64,000 nt of DNA from Saccharibacillus soli (lineage in GTDB: Bacteria > Bacillota > Bacilli > Paenibacillales > Paenibacillaceae): contig NIOB01000006.1 in assembly GCA_002189105.1 (NCBI GenBank), forward strand, positions 717,825-781,824, written 5' to 3'. Position numbers and translations under genes: made by a program. Below, piece after piece: positions 23,839-33,000 of this stretch. Numbering within the stretch: position 1 is the stretch's first letter; each line of letters starts with the position of its first letter. Below the pieces are notes generated by a model. That model was not told where the DNA came from. It searched no databases and saw only the letters and a program-made list of their open reading frames with translations.

Positions 23839-23892
23839 AAGCACCGCTCTCAACTTATCCAATAGGGTAGGTTTGTGAGCGGTGCTTTTTTG
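23839..23892 (+). terminator. Terminator-like hairpin in the tad operon leader
   Basis: AAGCACCGCTC (23839-23849) pairs perfectly with GAGCGGTGCTT (23877-23887); the 27-nt loop holds a second small hairpin (TATCC/GGGTA); T run follows. It ends 28 bases before tadZ. It may simply terminate the SUFU transcript, but a candidate promoter lies upstream (TTGCCT near 23783, TATTGT near 23807), so it could act as an attenuator. Confidence 0.75.
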
Positions 23893-23919
23893 CGTGCGTG
23901 GAAAGTGAGGAGATCAGGA

Positions 23920-25098
23920 ATGAGTAATCTGCAAATGACGCTGGCGGTGTCGGATGAGCAGTACATCGAGCCGTTTCTGCTCTACAGCCGCACTGGGGAA
24001 TTTGCAAAGCGGGTTAGCGTACGGGCATTTTCAAAAAAAGAGGCTTTTTTGGCGGCTATGGAAGGAGCGCATCCCGACCTGGTATTGGGAGAGCCTGAGT
24101 TTCTGGAAGCCTGGCTGAAGTCGGAAGGCAGTCGGAACATTTCTTGGGCAGTTCTGGGCACCAAGGAGGAGGCAGTACGGCTTGGAGGCCCTTGTCTACA
24201 GCCGTATCAACCGCTCAATCTGCTGCTGACGGCTGCCCTGGAATTGGCGGGTAGAGAACAATTCGTGTCAGCAGATTCCCTGTCCGGCGCACAGGTTATT
24301 GCGGTTCACTCTGCATCGCCGGGAGCAGGCAAGACAACCGTTGCGCTTAATCTGGCCAAACAGTTGGGCAATCGCGGCGTACGCACGTTTTATTTGAATC
24401 TGGAGACGCTGGACAGCTCCGCTTCCTTTCGCAATGAACAGAGTGCCAGACAGAACGAAGGCAGAGGACTGCCGGAGCTGCTCTACGACCTAAAGGCGGC
24501 AAGGGAGAGCGGAGAGGAGTGTCAGTCACCCTTGTCTCAGTACGCCTCTTTTCAGGAAAAATTGAAGTCGCCTTCGTTCCCCCCGCTTGATCGTCCGGAT
24601 GAGCTGCTTCAGATGGATGAAGAAGACACGATAGCCTTGATTCATTACATAGCGACCAGCGGATTGTGCGATCTCGTATTGGTGGATACGGATTCAGAGA
24701 ATCATGAACGGCTGCGTGCGCTGCTCAAGCGGGCTGACCGGATATTATGGCTGCTGGCTGATGATCTGCTTCATCTGCGCAAGACAGCCGGATGGATGGA
24801 ATATGAAGAGAACAAGCGACCCGAAGCCTTTCGAACCCTGCTCGCCAAAAGTTCATTCGTTGTCAACCGGTACGGGGGACGTCTGGAAAACGCGCTGCCT
24901 CGGCCTGAGCTTCGTCCTGCTGCCTTTCTTTCTTATATTCCGTCCTGGAAGTTCTTGTCGAGAGAAGACGTGCTGCTGGGTTCGCCCATCTTCCAGCGTG
25001 ATATTCTGGCTCTCTGTGAGCAGCTGCGAATTGGCGAGGAACGTGAACGTAGGGCTGCATCGTCTGCGGCTGGCAGCGCTTCGGGTGAATGGCGATGA
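23920..25098 (+). CDS. tadZ: TadZ/CpaE-like pilus assembly ATPase
   Basis: 392 residues from ATG 23920 after GAGGAG; an upstream GTG (23875) lies within the hairpin. N-terminal ~110 residues are a receiver-like region (LTLAVSDEQYIEPFLLY ... WAVLGTKEEA). The P-loop of the MinD/ParA family is HSASPGAGKTTVALNLAKQL (about 130-149), followed by LVLVDTDSEN. TadZ marks the site of pilus assembly at the cell pole in other species. First gene of the tad operon; 10-base overlap with tadA. Confidence 0.85.
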   Translation: MSNLQMTLAVSDEQYIEPFLLYSRTGEFAKRVSVRAFSKKEAFLAAMEGAHPDLVLGEPEFLEAWLKSEGSRNISWAVLGTKEEAVRLGGPCLQPYQPLNLLLTAALELAGREQFVSADSLSGAQVIAVHSASPGAGKTTVALNLAKQLGNRGVRTFYLNLETLDSSASFRNEQSARQNEGRGLPELLYDLKAARESGEECQSPLSQYASFQEKLKSPSFPPLDRPDELLQMDEEDTIALIHYIATSGLCDLVLVDTDSENHERLRALLKRADRILWLLADDLLHLRKTAGWMEYEENKRPEAFRTLLAKSSFVVNRYGGRLENALPRPELRPAAFLSYIPSWKFLSREDVLLGSPIFQRDILALCEQLRIGEERERRAASSAAGSASGEWR

Positions 25099-26369
25099 AG
25101 CAGGCGGCTGTAGACACGGCGGCAGAGGAATTATTCCGAAGCCTGCGCGCGGAGGTCAGATCTTCCCTGGACGTCACCCAGTCAGCGGATGACCGTGAAC
25201 TGATGCAGCTGATCGAACGCCGGGTGCTGTCGGATGAACGAACCGCACTGCTGACTTCCGGTGAAAAAAGGCTGCTGGTACGCCGGGTATACGATTCGTT
25301 TCGCGGACTGGACATTCTGCAGCCGCTCGTTGACGATCGAACCGTTACGGAGATCATGATTAACGGACACCAGGAGATTTTTATCGAGCAGGACGGAGAG
25401 GTTCGGCAGCTTGCCCAGGCGTTCGAGTCGAAGGAGAAGCTGGAAGACATTGTGCAGACGATTGTGTCCGGCGTGAACCGCATCGTCAACGAGTCGTCGC
25501 CAATTGTCGATGCGCGGCTCAAGGACGGTTCCCGGGTCAATGTGGTGCTTCCGCCCATTGCGCTCAAGGGACCGACCATGACCATTCGGAAGTTTCCGGA
25601 GCAGCCGATGACCATGAACGACCTGGTGCGGCGCGGAGCGCTAGGCGAAGAACCCGCAGAGTTTCTCAAGACGCTCATTCGCAGTCGGTACAACATTTTT
25701 ATCAGCGGGGGAACCGGTTCGGGCAAGACGACCTTCCTGAACGCCCTCTCACAGTATATTCCGCCCGATGAACGGATCATCACGATTGAAGACTCGGCAG
25801 AACTTCAGATTGTGACGGTGCCGAATCTGGTCTCTCTGGAGACGCGGAACGCCAACGTGGAGGGCAAAGGGGAGATTTCGATCCGGGATCTGATTCGCTC
25901 CTCGCTGCGGATGCGTCCCAACCGGATTGTAGTGGGAGAGGTTCGCGGAGCAGAGGCGCTCGACATGCTGCAAGCCATGAACACCGGACACGATGGAAGC
26001 TTATCAACTGGCCACGCTAACAGCGCACGCGATATGCTCAGTCGTCTGGAGACGATGGTACTTAGCGGTGCAGAGCTTCCGGTCGAGGTGGTGCGGCAGC
26101 AGATCGCTTCGGCCATCGATCTGTTTGTGCACTTGTCTAGGCTGCGTGATCGCTCCCGCCGTGTGATGGAGATCAGCGAAGTCATTGGCATGAAGGACGG
26201 GATGGTACAGCTTCGGCAGCTGTTTCGATTTGAGGAAGAGGGCGAGCAGGATGGGCGGATCATTGGTCGGCTGCGCAGACAGCCCGAACCGATGGTTCAT
26301 ACCGAGAAGCTGCGGGATGCCGGGGTTGCCCATTGGCGGCAGGTCGCCGGGCTGCCTGAAGGGGGGTGA
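25089..26369 (+). CDS. tadA: TadA/CpaF secretion ATPase
   Basis: 426 residues from ATG 25089; ATG 25095 (ATGA overlap) is an equal alternative. Walker [10 protein letters not shown] at about 207-215, Asp box [11 protein letters not shown], Walker B-like [37 protein letters not shown] with His box. N-terminal domain [20 protein letters not shown] is typical of CpaF. A hexameric cytosolic motor that powers Flp pilus extension (and in some species retraction). Overlaps tadB. Confidence 0.96.
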   Translation: MAMKQAAVDTAAEELFRSLRAEVRSSLDVTQSADDRELMQLIERRVLSDERTALLTSGEKRLLVRRVYDSFRGLDILQPLVDDRTVTEIMINGHQEIFIEQDGEVRQLAQAFESKEKLEDIVQTIVSGVNRIVNESSPIVDARLKDGSRVNVVLPPIALKGPTMTIRKFPEQPMTMNDLVRRGALGEEPAEFLKTLIRSRYNIFISGGTGSGKTTFLNALSQYIPPDERIITIEDSAELQIVTVPNLVSLETRNANVEGKGEISIRDLIRSSLRMRPNRIVVGEVRGAEALDMLQAMNTGHDGSLSTGHANSARDMLSRLETMVLSGAELPVEVVRQQIASAIDLFVHLSRLRDRSRRVMEISEVIGMKDGMVQLRQLFRFEEEGEQDGRIIGRLRRQPEPMVHTEKLRDAGVAHWRQVAGLPEGG

Positions 26370-27244
26370 ATTTATTGCTGCGTATGAACGCAGGCCGAGC
26401 AGGCAAACCTTCCGCGGGCAGGACGGCGAAGAGGAAACCCAAGCATCAAAGTCCATCTTCGCGCCCTGGAGGTTCGGCATCCAATACGCCCAGCAGTAAG
26501 CTGCGGGATTACACCACGTACCATCTGCCTGGTTACGAGAAAACATTGAGTATTCTGGTCGCTGCGGGTGTGCTGTTTCTGATCGGGATGATCTTCTACA
26601 AGCTCTGGCTGTTAGCGCTGCTGCTGACTCTTCCTGCCCTCAAGGCGCCCAAGCTCTGGCAGAAACGGCAGATCGAACGCAAACGGACGCTGCTCAAGCT
26701 GCATTTTAAGCAGGCGTTGTATTCGTTATCTTCATCGATGGCTGCCGGACGTTCGGTGGAAAATGCGTTTCGGGAAGCAGCGAGTGATCTGGAACTGCTC
26801 TATCCGGGTGGGAACAGCGATATGATTCGGGAGCTGGACATCATCACGACACGGCTGGAATACGGCGAACCGATCGAATCGGCTCTATTGGATTTCAGTG
26901 CACGGGCACAGATGGAAGAGATCGATAACTTCATAGATGTCTTCGTCACGTGTAAACGAACGGGCGGCGATCTGATCGAAGTGGTGCGGCGTACGTCCAA
27001 CGTGATTGGTGAGAAGATGGATATTCAGCAGGACATCTCGGTCATGATTGCGCAGAAGAAGTTCGAGTCCAACATCCTGCTGGCGACACCATTCATTTTC
27101 ATTCTATTCATTAATGCGTCGTCTCCCGAATTTATGGCTCCACTCTACGGTACGCCAATGGGCATCATTCTGGCGACCACTGGCCTGGGCTTGCTGTTTT
27201 TGAGTGCCTGGTTGATGGCCAAGTTCACCAATATCCAGATCTGA
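26366..27244 (+). CDS. tadB: TadB-like inner membrane platform protein
   Basis: 292 residues from GTG 26366 (GTGA overlap with tadA), although TTG 26375 or ATG 26384 fit the GGGGGG ribosome site as well. Basic cytosolic N-terminus (~50 residues), TM helices around LSILVAAGVLFLIGMIFYKL and LWLLALLLTL, the T2SF domain with ALYSLSSSMAAGRSVENAF and FIDVFVTCKRTGGDLIEV, and two C-terminal TM helices. Works with TadC as the membrane base of the pilus machine. Confidence 0.9.
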   Translation: MNLLLRMNAGRAGKPSAGRTAKRKPKHQSPSSRPGGSASNTPSSKLRDYTTYHLPGYEKTLSILVAAGVLFLIGMIFYKLWLLALLLTLPALKAPKLWQKRQIERKRTLLKLHFKQALYSLSSSMAAGRSVENAFREAASDLELLYPGGNSDMIRELDIITTRLEYGEPIESALLDFSARAQMEEIDNFIDVFVTCKRTGGDLIEVVRRTSNVIGEKMDIQQDISVMIAQKKFESNILLATPFIFILFINASSPEFMAPLYGTPMGIILATTGLGLLFLSAWLMAKFTNIQI

Positions 27245-27257
27245 TCGGAGAGAGAAC

Positions 27258-28136
27258 ATGATTGTGATGGGAATTTCGTGTGTGCTGTTGTTGGGTGTGG
27301 CAGTGCTGCTGATCGGAGCTTCTGCCAAACGGACAAAGGCTCATCAGCAGATTGCCGCCCTTCCTATGGATGGCATCCGTTTGAGAAAGCTGCTGCCGAC
27401 CCTGCTGGTACTGGTGGAACAGGCGCGGATTGCTGCACGTTTCCCGATCTTTTTCCACAAGCTGCAATCCTCCGTTCAACGTGGGGAGGGATTACGGGGA
27501 AGCGCGGAACGCACTATGCTGTTTATGGCTCAGATGCTGCTCTATATGCTGATGCTGTTGGCCTTCGGCTGTGTAATGGCTATCGCCAACGGCGGATCGG
27601 TGTCTTGGCTGGTGATCGGGATCGCTCTGGGCATCATCTTGCCCTTCGCGCTTATCAAGGATCTGGCTTCCAAGGTCAAACAGCGCGAAGAAAAGATTCT
27701 GCTGGAGCTGCCCGAGCTGCTCAACAAGATTGTGCTGCTGGTTGGTGCGGGGGAGACTGTCCAGCAGGCGATCCTACGCTGCTCTAAACAGAAGGAGGAC
27801 AGCGATCATCCGCTCTACAAGGAACTGGATCGGATGGTCACGGAATGTCGCAGCGGTGATCCTTTTCACCAGGCTTTTGAACAGTTTGGCAAGCGCTGCG
27901 GTGTCCAGGATGCCACAATTTTCGTAACCACTATTCTGATGAATCATAAGCGCGGCGGTGGGGAGTTTGTGCTGGCGCTGCGGGATCTATCCAGAAACTT
28001 ATGGGACAAGCGGAAGGCATTGGGAAGGATTCAAGGTGAGAAGGCGTCGTCGAAAATGGTATTTCCGATGGTATTGATCCTGTTTGTCGTCATGCTCATG
28101 GTCGGCGGTCCGGCGATGATGCTCATTCAGATGTAA
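27258..28136 (+). CDS. tadC: TadC-like inner membrane platform protein
   Basis: 292 residues; ATG 27258 after GGAGAGAGAAC. TM segments at the start (ISCVLLLGVAVLLIGAS), middle (MAQMLLYMLMLLAFGCVMAI; WLVIGIALGIILPFALI) and end (MVLILFVVMLMVGGPAMML). T2SF domain motifs LPELLNKIVLLVGAGETVQQAI and DATIFVTTILMNHKRGGGEFVLAL. Paired with TadB 13 bases upstream. Confidence 0.92.
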   Translation: MIVMGISCVLLLGVAVLLIGASAKRTKAHQQIAALPMDGIRLRKLLPTLLVLVEQARIAARFPIFFHKLQSSVQRGEGLRGSAERTMLFMAQMLLYMLMLLAFGCVMAIANGGSVSWLVIGIALGIILPFALIKDLASKVKQREEKILLELPELLNKIVLLVGAGETVQQAILRCSKQKEDSDHPLYKELDRMVTECRSGDPFHQAFEQFGKRCGVQDATIFVTTILMNHKRGGGEFVLALRDLSRNLWDKRKALGRIQGEKASSKMVFPMVLILFVVMLMVGGPAMMLIQM

Positions 28137-28173
28137 GGAACTTCAAAAAAGAAGATACAGAGGAGGATTATCG

Positions 28174-28362
28174 ATGCTGCAAGCAATCGGCAAGAAAGTT
28201 AAAGGATTCTGGAAAGAGGACGACGGATTGGGGACGCTGGAAGTGATTCTGATTATCGGGATTACCCTGATTATTGCTTTGATTTTCAAAAAGGAAATCA
28301 AAACGTTAGTGGAAAGCCTTCTGGGAAAAGTGTCAACAAAAAGCAATGAGTTTTTCAATTAG
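28174..28362 (+). CDS. Flp1-type pilin
   Basis: 62 residues; ATG after AGAGGAGG. The segment EDDGLGTLEVILIIGITLII has the pre-pilin pattern: Gly then Thr-Leu-Glu and a hydrophobic helix, as in Flp1_1 proteins of Firmicutes. Cleavage by the prepilin peptidase encoded at 32470 would expose the helix that packs into the fibre. As the smallest and first pilin gene it is the likely major subunit. Confidence 0.88.
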   Translation: MLQAIGKKVKGFWKEDDGLGTLEVILIIGITLIIALIFKKEIKTLVESLLGKVSTKSNEFFN

Positions 28363-28365
28363 AAT

Positions 28366-29070
28366 ATGCAAGTCAAAATACGCAAACAGGCCTTCTCCTT
28401 GCTCCGCGATACCCGCGCCAGCTTTACCGTCGAAGCCACTATAGTCATGCCGATCGTCTTCATCTGCGTGGTTTTAATTCTGCTGCTCTGTCTGTATCTG
28501 TATCAGAGCGCCATGCTGGTTCAAGCCTCCGCTATCACATCCGAACGTGCGGCCTACAGCTGGAACAACCGCTACAAGGATGCACGCACGGGAGGCTTTG
28601 AACCGACACAGACAGAGGAGCTGTACTGGCGGCTAACGGAGGATCAACTGCTCTCAGCCGTGTTCAGTGGGTTGGGCGGCGATGGGGCATCGGAGACGAT
28701 TGCGATTCCGGGTGGAGCAGGAGGTTCGCTGACCGCGACCAAGATGGCGAACGCCGCCAAGCCGCTTCCTGCGGGCATGAGCGGTACGATGACCAGTACA
28801 CGTGGTCTGCTGCATCCTATTACGAGTGTGCTTCACACGCCGCTCAAACTGACCCCCATCCAGCGCATCGCGGGTGACCGGATGGGGGGATCGCAGTATT
28901 CGACCGTAGTTGAACCTACTGAATTTATCCGCAATATTGAGCTGGTTCGTTATTACGCAGGCAAATTCAAAGCCGATGAAGCGGTGCCTAACAGTGAAAA
29001 AGGTGGAGCTGCTGTCGCCATGACGCCGAAAAATGCGGGAGCGCAATTAAGCAAAAAAGTGAAGAAATAA
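28366..29070 (+). CDS. TadE-like pseudopilin
   Basis: 234 residues. No good ribosome site; the ATG is three bases after the pilin stop, so translation is probably coupled. The pseudopilin segment is RASFTVEATIVMPIVFICVVLILLLCL (Glu5-type processing site), followed by a polar exported domain of ~180 residues with no Cys. TadE-like proteins are minor components in pilus assembly. Confidence 0.85.
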   Translation: MQVKIRKQAFSLLRDTRASFTVEATIVMPIVFICVVLILLLCLYLYQSAMLVQASAITSERAAYSWNNRYKDARTGGFEPTQTEELYWRLTEDQLLSAVFSGLGGDGASETIAIPGGAGGSLTATKMANAAKPLPAGMSGTMTSTRGLLHPITSVLHTPLKLTPIQRIAGDRMGGSQYSTVVEPTEFIRNIELVRYYAGKFKADEAVPNSEKGGAAVAMTPKNAGAQLSKKVKK

Positions 29071-29137
29071 TAATAAACAAAACGGAGCAAACCGGGATGT
29101 GCAGCGTATGAAGTCGTCCCGGTTCGGGGGTGAAGGG

Positions 29138-31426
29138 TTGAACTTTTGGCCGAAAAAACAGCGGAAATGGCGGTCGTTTATGCGGAAGCCTCGTCTTTGG
29201 GAGAAAGAGCACGGTTCGATTACGATCTTCTTGAGTTTGGTGTTGGCTTTTGTATTGGCTTTTGTCGCTATATTCATTGATTATTCGCGTATGGCTGCAT
29301 TAAAAGCTAAAAGTGAGCGGCTGCTTCATGCGGCTTCACGCTCTGTGATGTCTGCGTATGTACCCGATTTGCAGAAGGAATATGGATTATTTGCTTATGG
29401 GGATACAGACCCTTCGTATATTTTTGAACATGTGCTGGAGCAGAGCCTGGAATATAAAGAACGGGAAGATGTCCTGCCGATCACGGATGCCAAGCTGCTT
29501 TCTTCCTCTTTGGAACTAAGCCGTGAGCTTGGCGATTATGAGGTGTTTCGGACACAGATTAATGAAGAGATGAAGTATAAAGCGCCAGTCAACTTTGCCA
29601 TTGAGGTGGTGGGACGATTCAAGCCCATGTCTCAGACCATGAAGGACGCTTCCGGTACGATCGAAGTGCTGGAGAAATTGCAGAAGCTGTATGACAAGCG
29701 TGAAGCCGAGCTGGACAAGATGCTCAAGCTTCAGCAGGATGCGGGTAAACGCACGGATAACCTGCCAGGTCGAATCGGTACGGATGGGAGCGGCGACATC
29801 GCGGACACTTCACTGAATGGGAGCGTCCCCACGGCAGCCAGTATGGCCGCGCAATATCATGATTATAAAGTTCAGAAGGAACGTGTGCTGAGAGACACTC
29901 CACCTAATGAGAACGATGAAGAAGGCAATATTACACCGGGCTTCCAGGAATGGATGGCGCTGCTGGCGAACCTTGCGGCTTATGAAGCCGGATCGGGTCA
30001 CGTTACCGGACAGATTCAGTCTATTGTCGCACGTGCTTTTCCCCCTCATCAGAGCGAGATGACCAAGGCTCAAGAGCACCTTAAGAACGCCCAAGCGATC
30101 AATGCCGAGATGGATGCTGTCATTGCCACCATCGGTACTCGAAGTGCGGATCAGCCTTATGATGAAGTATCCGCGTCGGATATTCCAGGTGCCGAAGGTG
30201 GGCCATCGGGAAGTACCGCTTCGGTTCGGGAGAAAATGAAAGAGTTATCACTGTCGCCGGACTTCTTCACCCGAATGGAGCAGCGAATCCAGCAGCAGAC
30301 CGAAGACTTTGGCTGGATGCAAAAAGATACCGAGCTGCTGAATGACACGCTGGGGCGTGCCTTTGGTGAGCCTGGGATGAGTGCCTATACGCTGAAGCGG
30401 ATGGTATTAAGCGCAGGGAAGACATCATCTGTCTACAACGGTCGATACGGCAGCGGCGGAAGTGTAATTCAAGAGATTAAGACGGAGTTTGCGGAGCATC
30501 GCAAGCACGACGAAGAACGTAAGAAGCTGGAGAAACAGGCACAGGGCGAACTCAAGAAAGCCAACGAAATCATCAAGTTCCTCTCCGCAGCCAAAGGGCA
30601 CCAAGCGGACTTTGAGGAAGTGGAGAAATTCTACAGCGAGAATCTGAAATTGAACGCCTCGGCGGCTGCGGCGATGGACAAGGCCTTTTCTGAGGATGAT
30701 CCCTCTGCTGCCGGCAAGGAAGCGATGGAGAACATGGACGGATTCTTCGGTGGAATGTCGGAGTTTCTGGATGCGACAGGTGACCGACTGCTGCAAAATG
30801 AGTATGCTTCGGATCATTTCTCGAATTTTGATTTTTCCAAAGTCCAGGCGCTCACGGCACCCGGTACGGAGCTGGATGGAGAAGCGGCCGCTGCGCTGCT
30901 GGGTCTGGATCAGCAGGAGCTGGAATATATTATTTATGGATTTGGCAATCCTGGAGGCAATATTGCGGCAGCTTATGGAGAGATCTTCGCCATGCGGCTT
31001 GCCATTCGGACGATGGAAGCGCTCATCGACCCTGAGATTCTGGCGCTGGGTAATCCTTTGGTTATTCTGGCCAAAGCGATCCTTCAAGGGCTTATCAATG
31101 CCATTGCTGATATGACGAAGCTGTCCGAGCTGGGTTATGTCGAGCTGTCCAATACGCTCAAGATCAAGCTGACTTACAAGGATCATCTTCGATTGTTCTT
31201 GTTCGCCCATCCGGCCAATGATAACCGATTGTCCCGCATGTTGGCGCTGATTCGTTTCAATACGGGGGTCAATCCCGATGACCATTATACGTATTTATCC
31301 GGCAACGCCGCTATTTCCATGCCAATCTGGTTCCTTCCTGGCGTCATGAAGTCATTGAAGATCGGAGAAGGCAGCTGGTCAGGCCATGAATACACGGTGG
31401 ATATGCAGGCTGATTATTCGTATTAG
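29138..31426 (+). CDS. DUF5702-like membrane-anchored Tad-locus protein
   Basis: 762 residues from TTG 29138, seven bases after GGGGGTGA; GTG 29099, ATG 29108 and ATG 29180 are possible. It begins with HGSITIFLSLVLAFVLAFVAIFIDYSRMAALKAKSE, a pseudopilin-like anchor, and YVPDLQKEYGLFAYGDTD, both typical of DUF5702 proteins in Firmicute tad loci. The remainder is a long helical, coiled-coil-prone extracellular region (for example 430-560) and a conserved end (YTYLSGNAAISMPIWFLPG). It plays the role of TadG-like tip or anchor by position; this is inference. Confidence 0.8.
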   Translation: MNFWPKKQRKWRSFMRKPRLWEKEHGSITIFLSLVLAFVLAFVAIFIDYSRMAALKAKSERLLHAASRSVMSAYVPDLQKEYGLFAYGDTDPSYIFEHVLEQSLEYKEREDVLPITDAKLLSSSLELSRELGDYEVFRTQINEEMKYKAPVNFAIEVVGRFKPMSQTMKDASGTIEVLEKLQKLYDKREAELDKMLKLQQDAGKRTDNLPGRIGTDGSGDIADTSLNGSVPTAASMAAQYHDYKVQKERVLRDTPPNENDEEGNITPGFQEWMALLANLAAYEAGSGHVTGQIQSIVARAFPPHQSEMTKAQEHLKNAQAINAEMDAVIATIGTRSADQPYDEVSASDIPGAEGGPSGSTASVREKMKELSLSPDFFTRMEQRIQQQTEDFGWMQKDTELLNDTLGRAFGEPGMSAYTLKRMVLSAGKTSSVYNGRYGSGGSVIQEIKTEFAEHRKHDEERKKLEKQAQGELKKANEIIKFLSAAKGHQADFEEVEKFYSENLKLNASAAAAMDKAFSEDDPSAAGKEAMENMDGFFGGMSEFLDATGDRLLQNEYASDHFSNFDFSKVQALTAPGTELDGEAAAALLGLDQQELEYIIYGFGNPGGNIAAAYGEIFAMRLAIRTMEALIDPEILALGNPLVILAKAILQGLINAIADMTKLSELGYVELSNTLKIKLTYKDHLRLFLFAHPANDNRLSRMLALIRFNTGVNPDDHYTYLSGNAAISMPIWFLPGVMKSLKIGEGSWSGHEYTVDMQADYSY

Positions 31427-31445
31427 ATGAGAAAGGAGGCAGCGC

Positions 31446-32408
31446 ATGAAAAGAATGCATGGCAAGATCCGACGCACAGCCGACGAGCAGGGCAGCATTG
31501 TCGTAGAAGCGTCGCTGGTGCTGCCTGTCTTTTTGTTTGCTTTTATCTTTCTCGTCTATATCGTCCAGATGACCGCTTACTCAACCGTGCTTCAGACAAC
31601 CGCTTCTGAAGCGGCCAAGCAGGTGTCTACGCATCTTTATCCCGTCCAGATGGCTGCTGATTACTTGAAGAAGACCGAACCCGTGTCCAAAGCCCTGCAA
31701 GGGTTCTCGAAAATTTCGTTCAGCGAACTGGCCAATCAGTATGCGTCTTCGCTGCCTGAACCCATTAATGGATGGATCAAGGAAGCGGCTGCCACCGGTG
31801 ATGTGCCGCTTCGGGCAGTGAAGGATGAGGTTTCGTCAGCAGTGCTTGATCCCATTGTGAAGCCGTTGATCCAGCCCTTGATGAAAGAGGGTCCTCTGCA
31901 TGAGGATCGGCTGCATGTGATTGGCATCCAAGTTCCGACAACGGGAGAGAGCAATGATCCTTACTTTGGCGTGGAATTGACGTATGAGCTGCCGCTCAAG
32001 GTTCCTTTTACAGGAAAACCGCTGCTCATTCGTGCCAAAGCGGAAGAACGTGCATGGATTGGAGACACGGGAGAAGGATCGGGTACGGGCGCATCATCAG
32101 GTACTGAGGAGACTGGAGCCGGGGGAGCTATTTCCGTCACATCCGTACCCAGTCCCGCTTATGCGGGTCACCGGGCAACGGTAACGGCCCATGCCGAACC
32201 GGGTGAAAGTGTCTCGATCAAAATTATGTATAAGAGTGGACGAAGTACCGCGCGTTATTTGGGTCAGCAAACGGCAGACGCTTCGGGGAATTTATCCTGG
32301 ACATGGTTGGTTGGAGGTAATACAACACCGGGCGAATGGACGTTGGTCATCGAATCAAGCAAAGGCACAGTGGCTGAAGCTGCGTTTGAAGTGCGCAAGC
32401 CCGAATAA
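31446..32408 (+). CDS. TadE-like protein with C-terminal Ig-like domain
   Basis: 320 residues; ATG 31446 after AAAGGAGG. Pseudopilin segment EQGSIVVEASLVLPVFLFAFIF, then a region of helices, a Gly/Ser/Thr linker (about 205-225) and a C-terminal ~90-residue beta-rich domain (AISVTSVPSPAYAGHRATVTA ... NTTPGEWTLVIESSKGTV) that looks like an Ig-like fold of cell-surface proteins. The extra domain is not usual for TadE and may bind an external partner. Confidence 0.82.
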   Translation: MKRMHGKIRRTADEQGSIVVEASLVLPVFLFAFIFLVYIVQMTAYSTVLQTTASEAAKQVSTHLYPVQMAADYLKKTEPVSKALQGFSKISFSELANQYASSLPEPINGWIKEAAATGDVPLRAVKDEVSSAVLDPIVKPLIQPLMKEGPLHEDRLHVIGIQVPTTGESNDPYFGVELTYELPLKVPFTGKPLLIRAKAEERAWIGDTGEGSGTGASSGTEETGAGGAISVTSVPSPAYAGHRATVTAHAEPGESVSIKIMYKSGRSTARYLGQQTADASGNLSWTWLVGGNTTPGEWTLVIESSKGTVAEAAFEVRKPE

Positions 32409-32469
32409 GCAGGAGCATGAAGAGATACATAGCGGAGGACAGAGATAGGAACCGAAGAGGGGAGAAAGC

Positions 32470-32985
32470 ATGATTGGGATCTGGGCTTATATCGGCTGTG
32501 GTTTGTTTTTGGTGGCGGCGTTTGCCACGGATGTACGAAGTCGTAAAATTCCGAACCGTTTGAACCTGATGTTTGTGTTAAGCGGCCTCTTGTTCAATGG
32601 AGTGGTCGGCGGCTGGGAAGGACTGCTGTTTGCTTTAAAAGGGGGAGCGGTTGGGTTTGGTGTACTTTTTGTTTTGTATGTGCTGGGGGCAGTGGGAGCC
32701 GGAGATGTCAAACTGTTTGCTGGTATAGGCGTCTGGACAGGGATCGGCTTTACCACCCAGACCCTGCTGTATTCGATTTTATTTGCTGGAGTAATTGGGC
32801 TTGGCATCTTGATTTGGCGCCGACAGGGAGTTATACGGATGAGAGCGTTGTTCGGGAGCCTGACGGCCGCTTTTTTCACGCGGAGCATGGGGCCGATTGC
32901 AGTCGAGAGAGCCAGGCATCTGACGTTCCCTTTTATGTGGGCGGTGCTGCCAGGAGCGATTGCGGGATATTTCTATTGGATTTAG
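32470..32985 (+). CDS. Prepilin peptidase TadV/CpaA (A24 family)
   Basis: 171 residues, about six TM helices. The two catalytic aspartates are Asp21 in FATDVRSRKIPN and Asp79 in GAVGAGDVKLF (GxGD motif). It lacks the N-methylation domain, as in the short TadV type. It cleaves the Flp and TadE-like leaders inside the membrane. Confidence 0.93.
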   Translation: MIGIWAYIGCGLFLVAAFATDVRSRKIPNRLNLMFVLSGLLFNGVVGGWEGLLFALKGGAVGFGVLFVLYVLGAVGAGDVKLFAGIGVWTGIGFTTQTLLYSILFAGVIGLGILIWRRQGVIRMRALFGSLTAAFFTRSMGPIAVERARHLTFPFMWAVLPGAIAGYFYWI

Positions 32986-33000
32986 GGAGGGTTACGGGAG

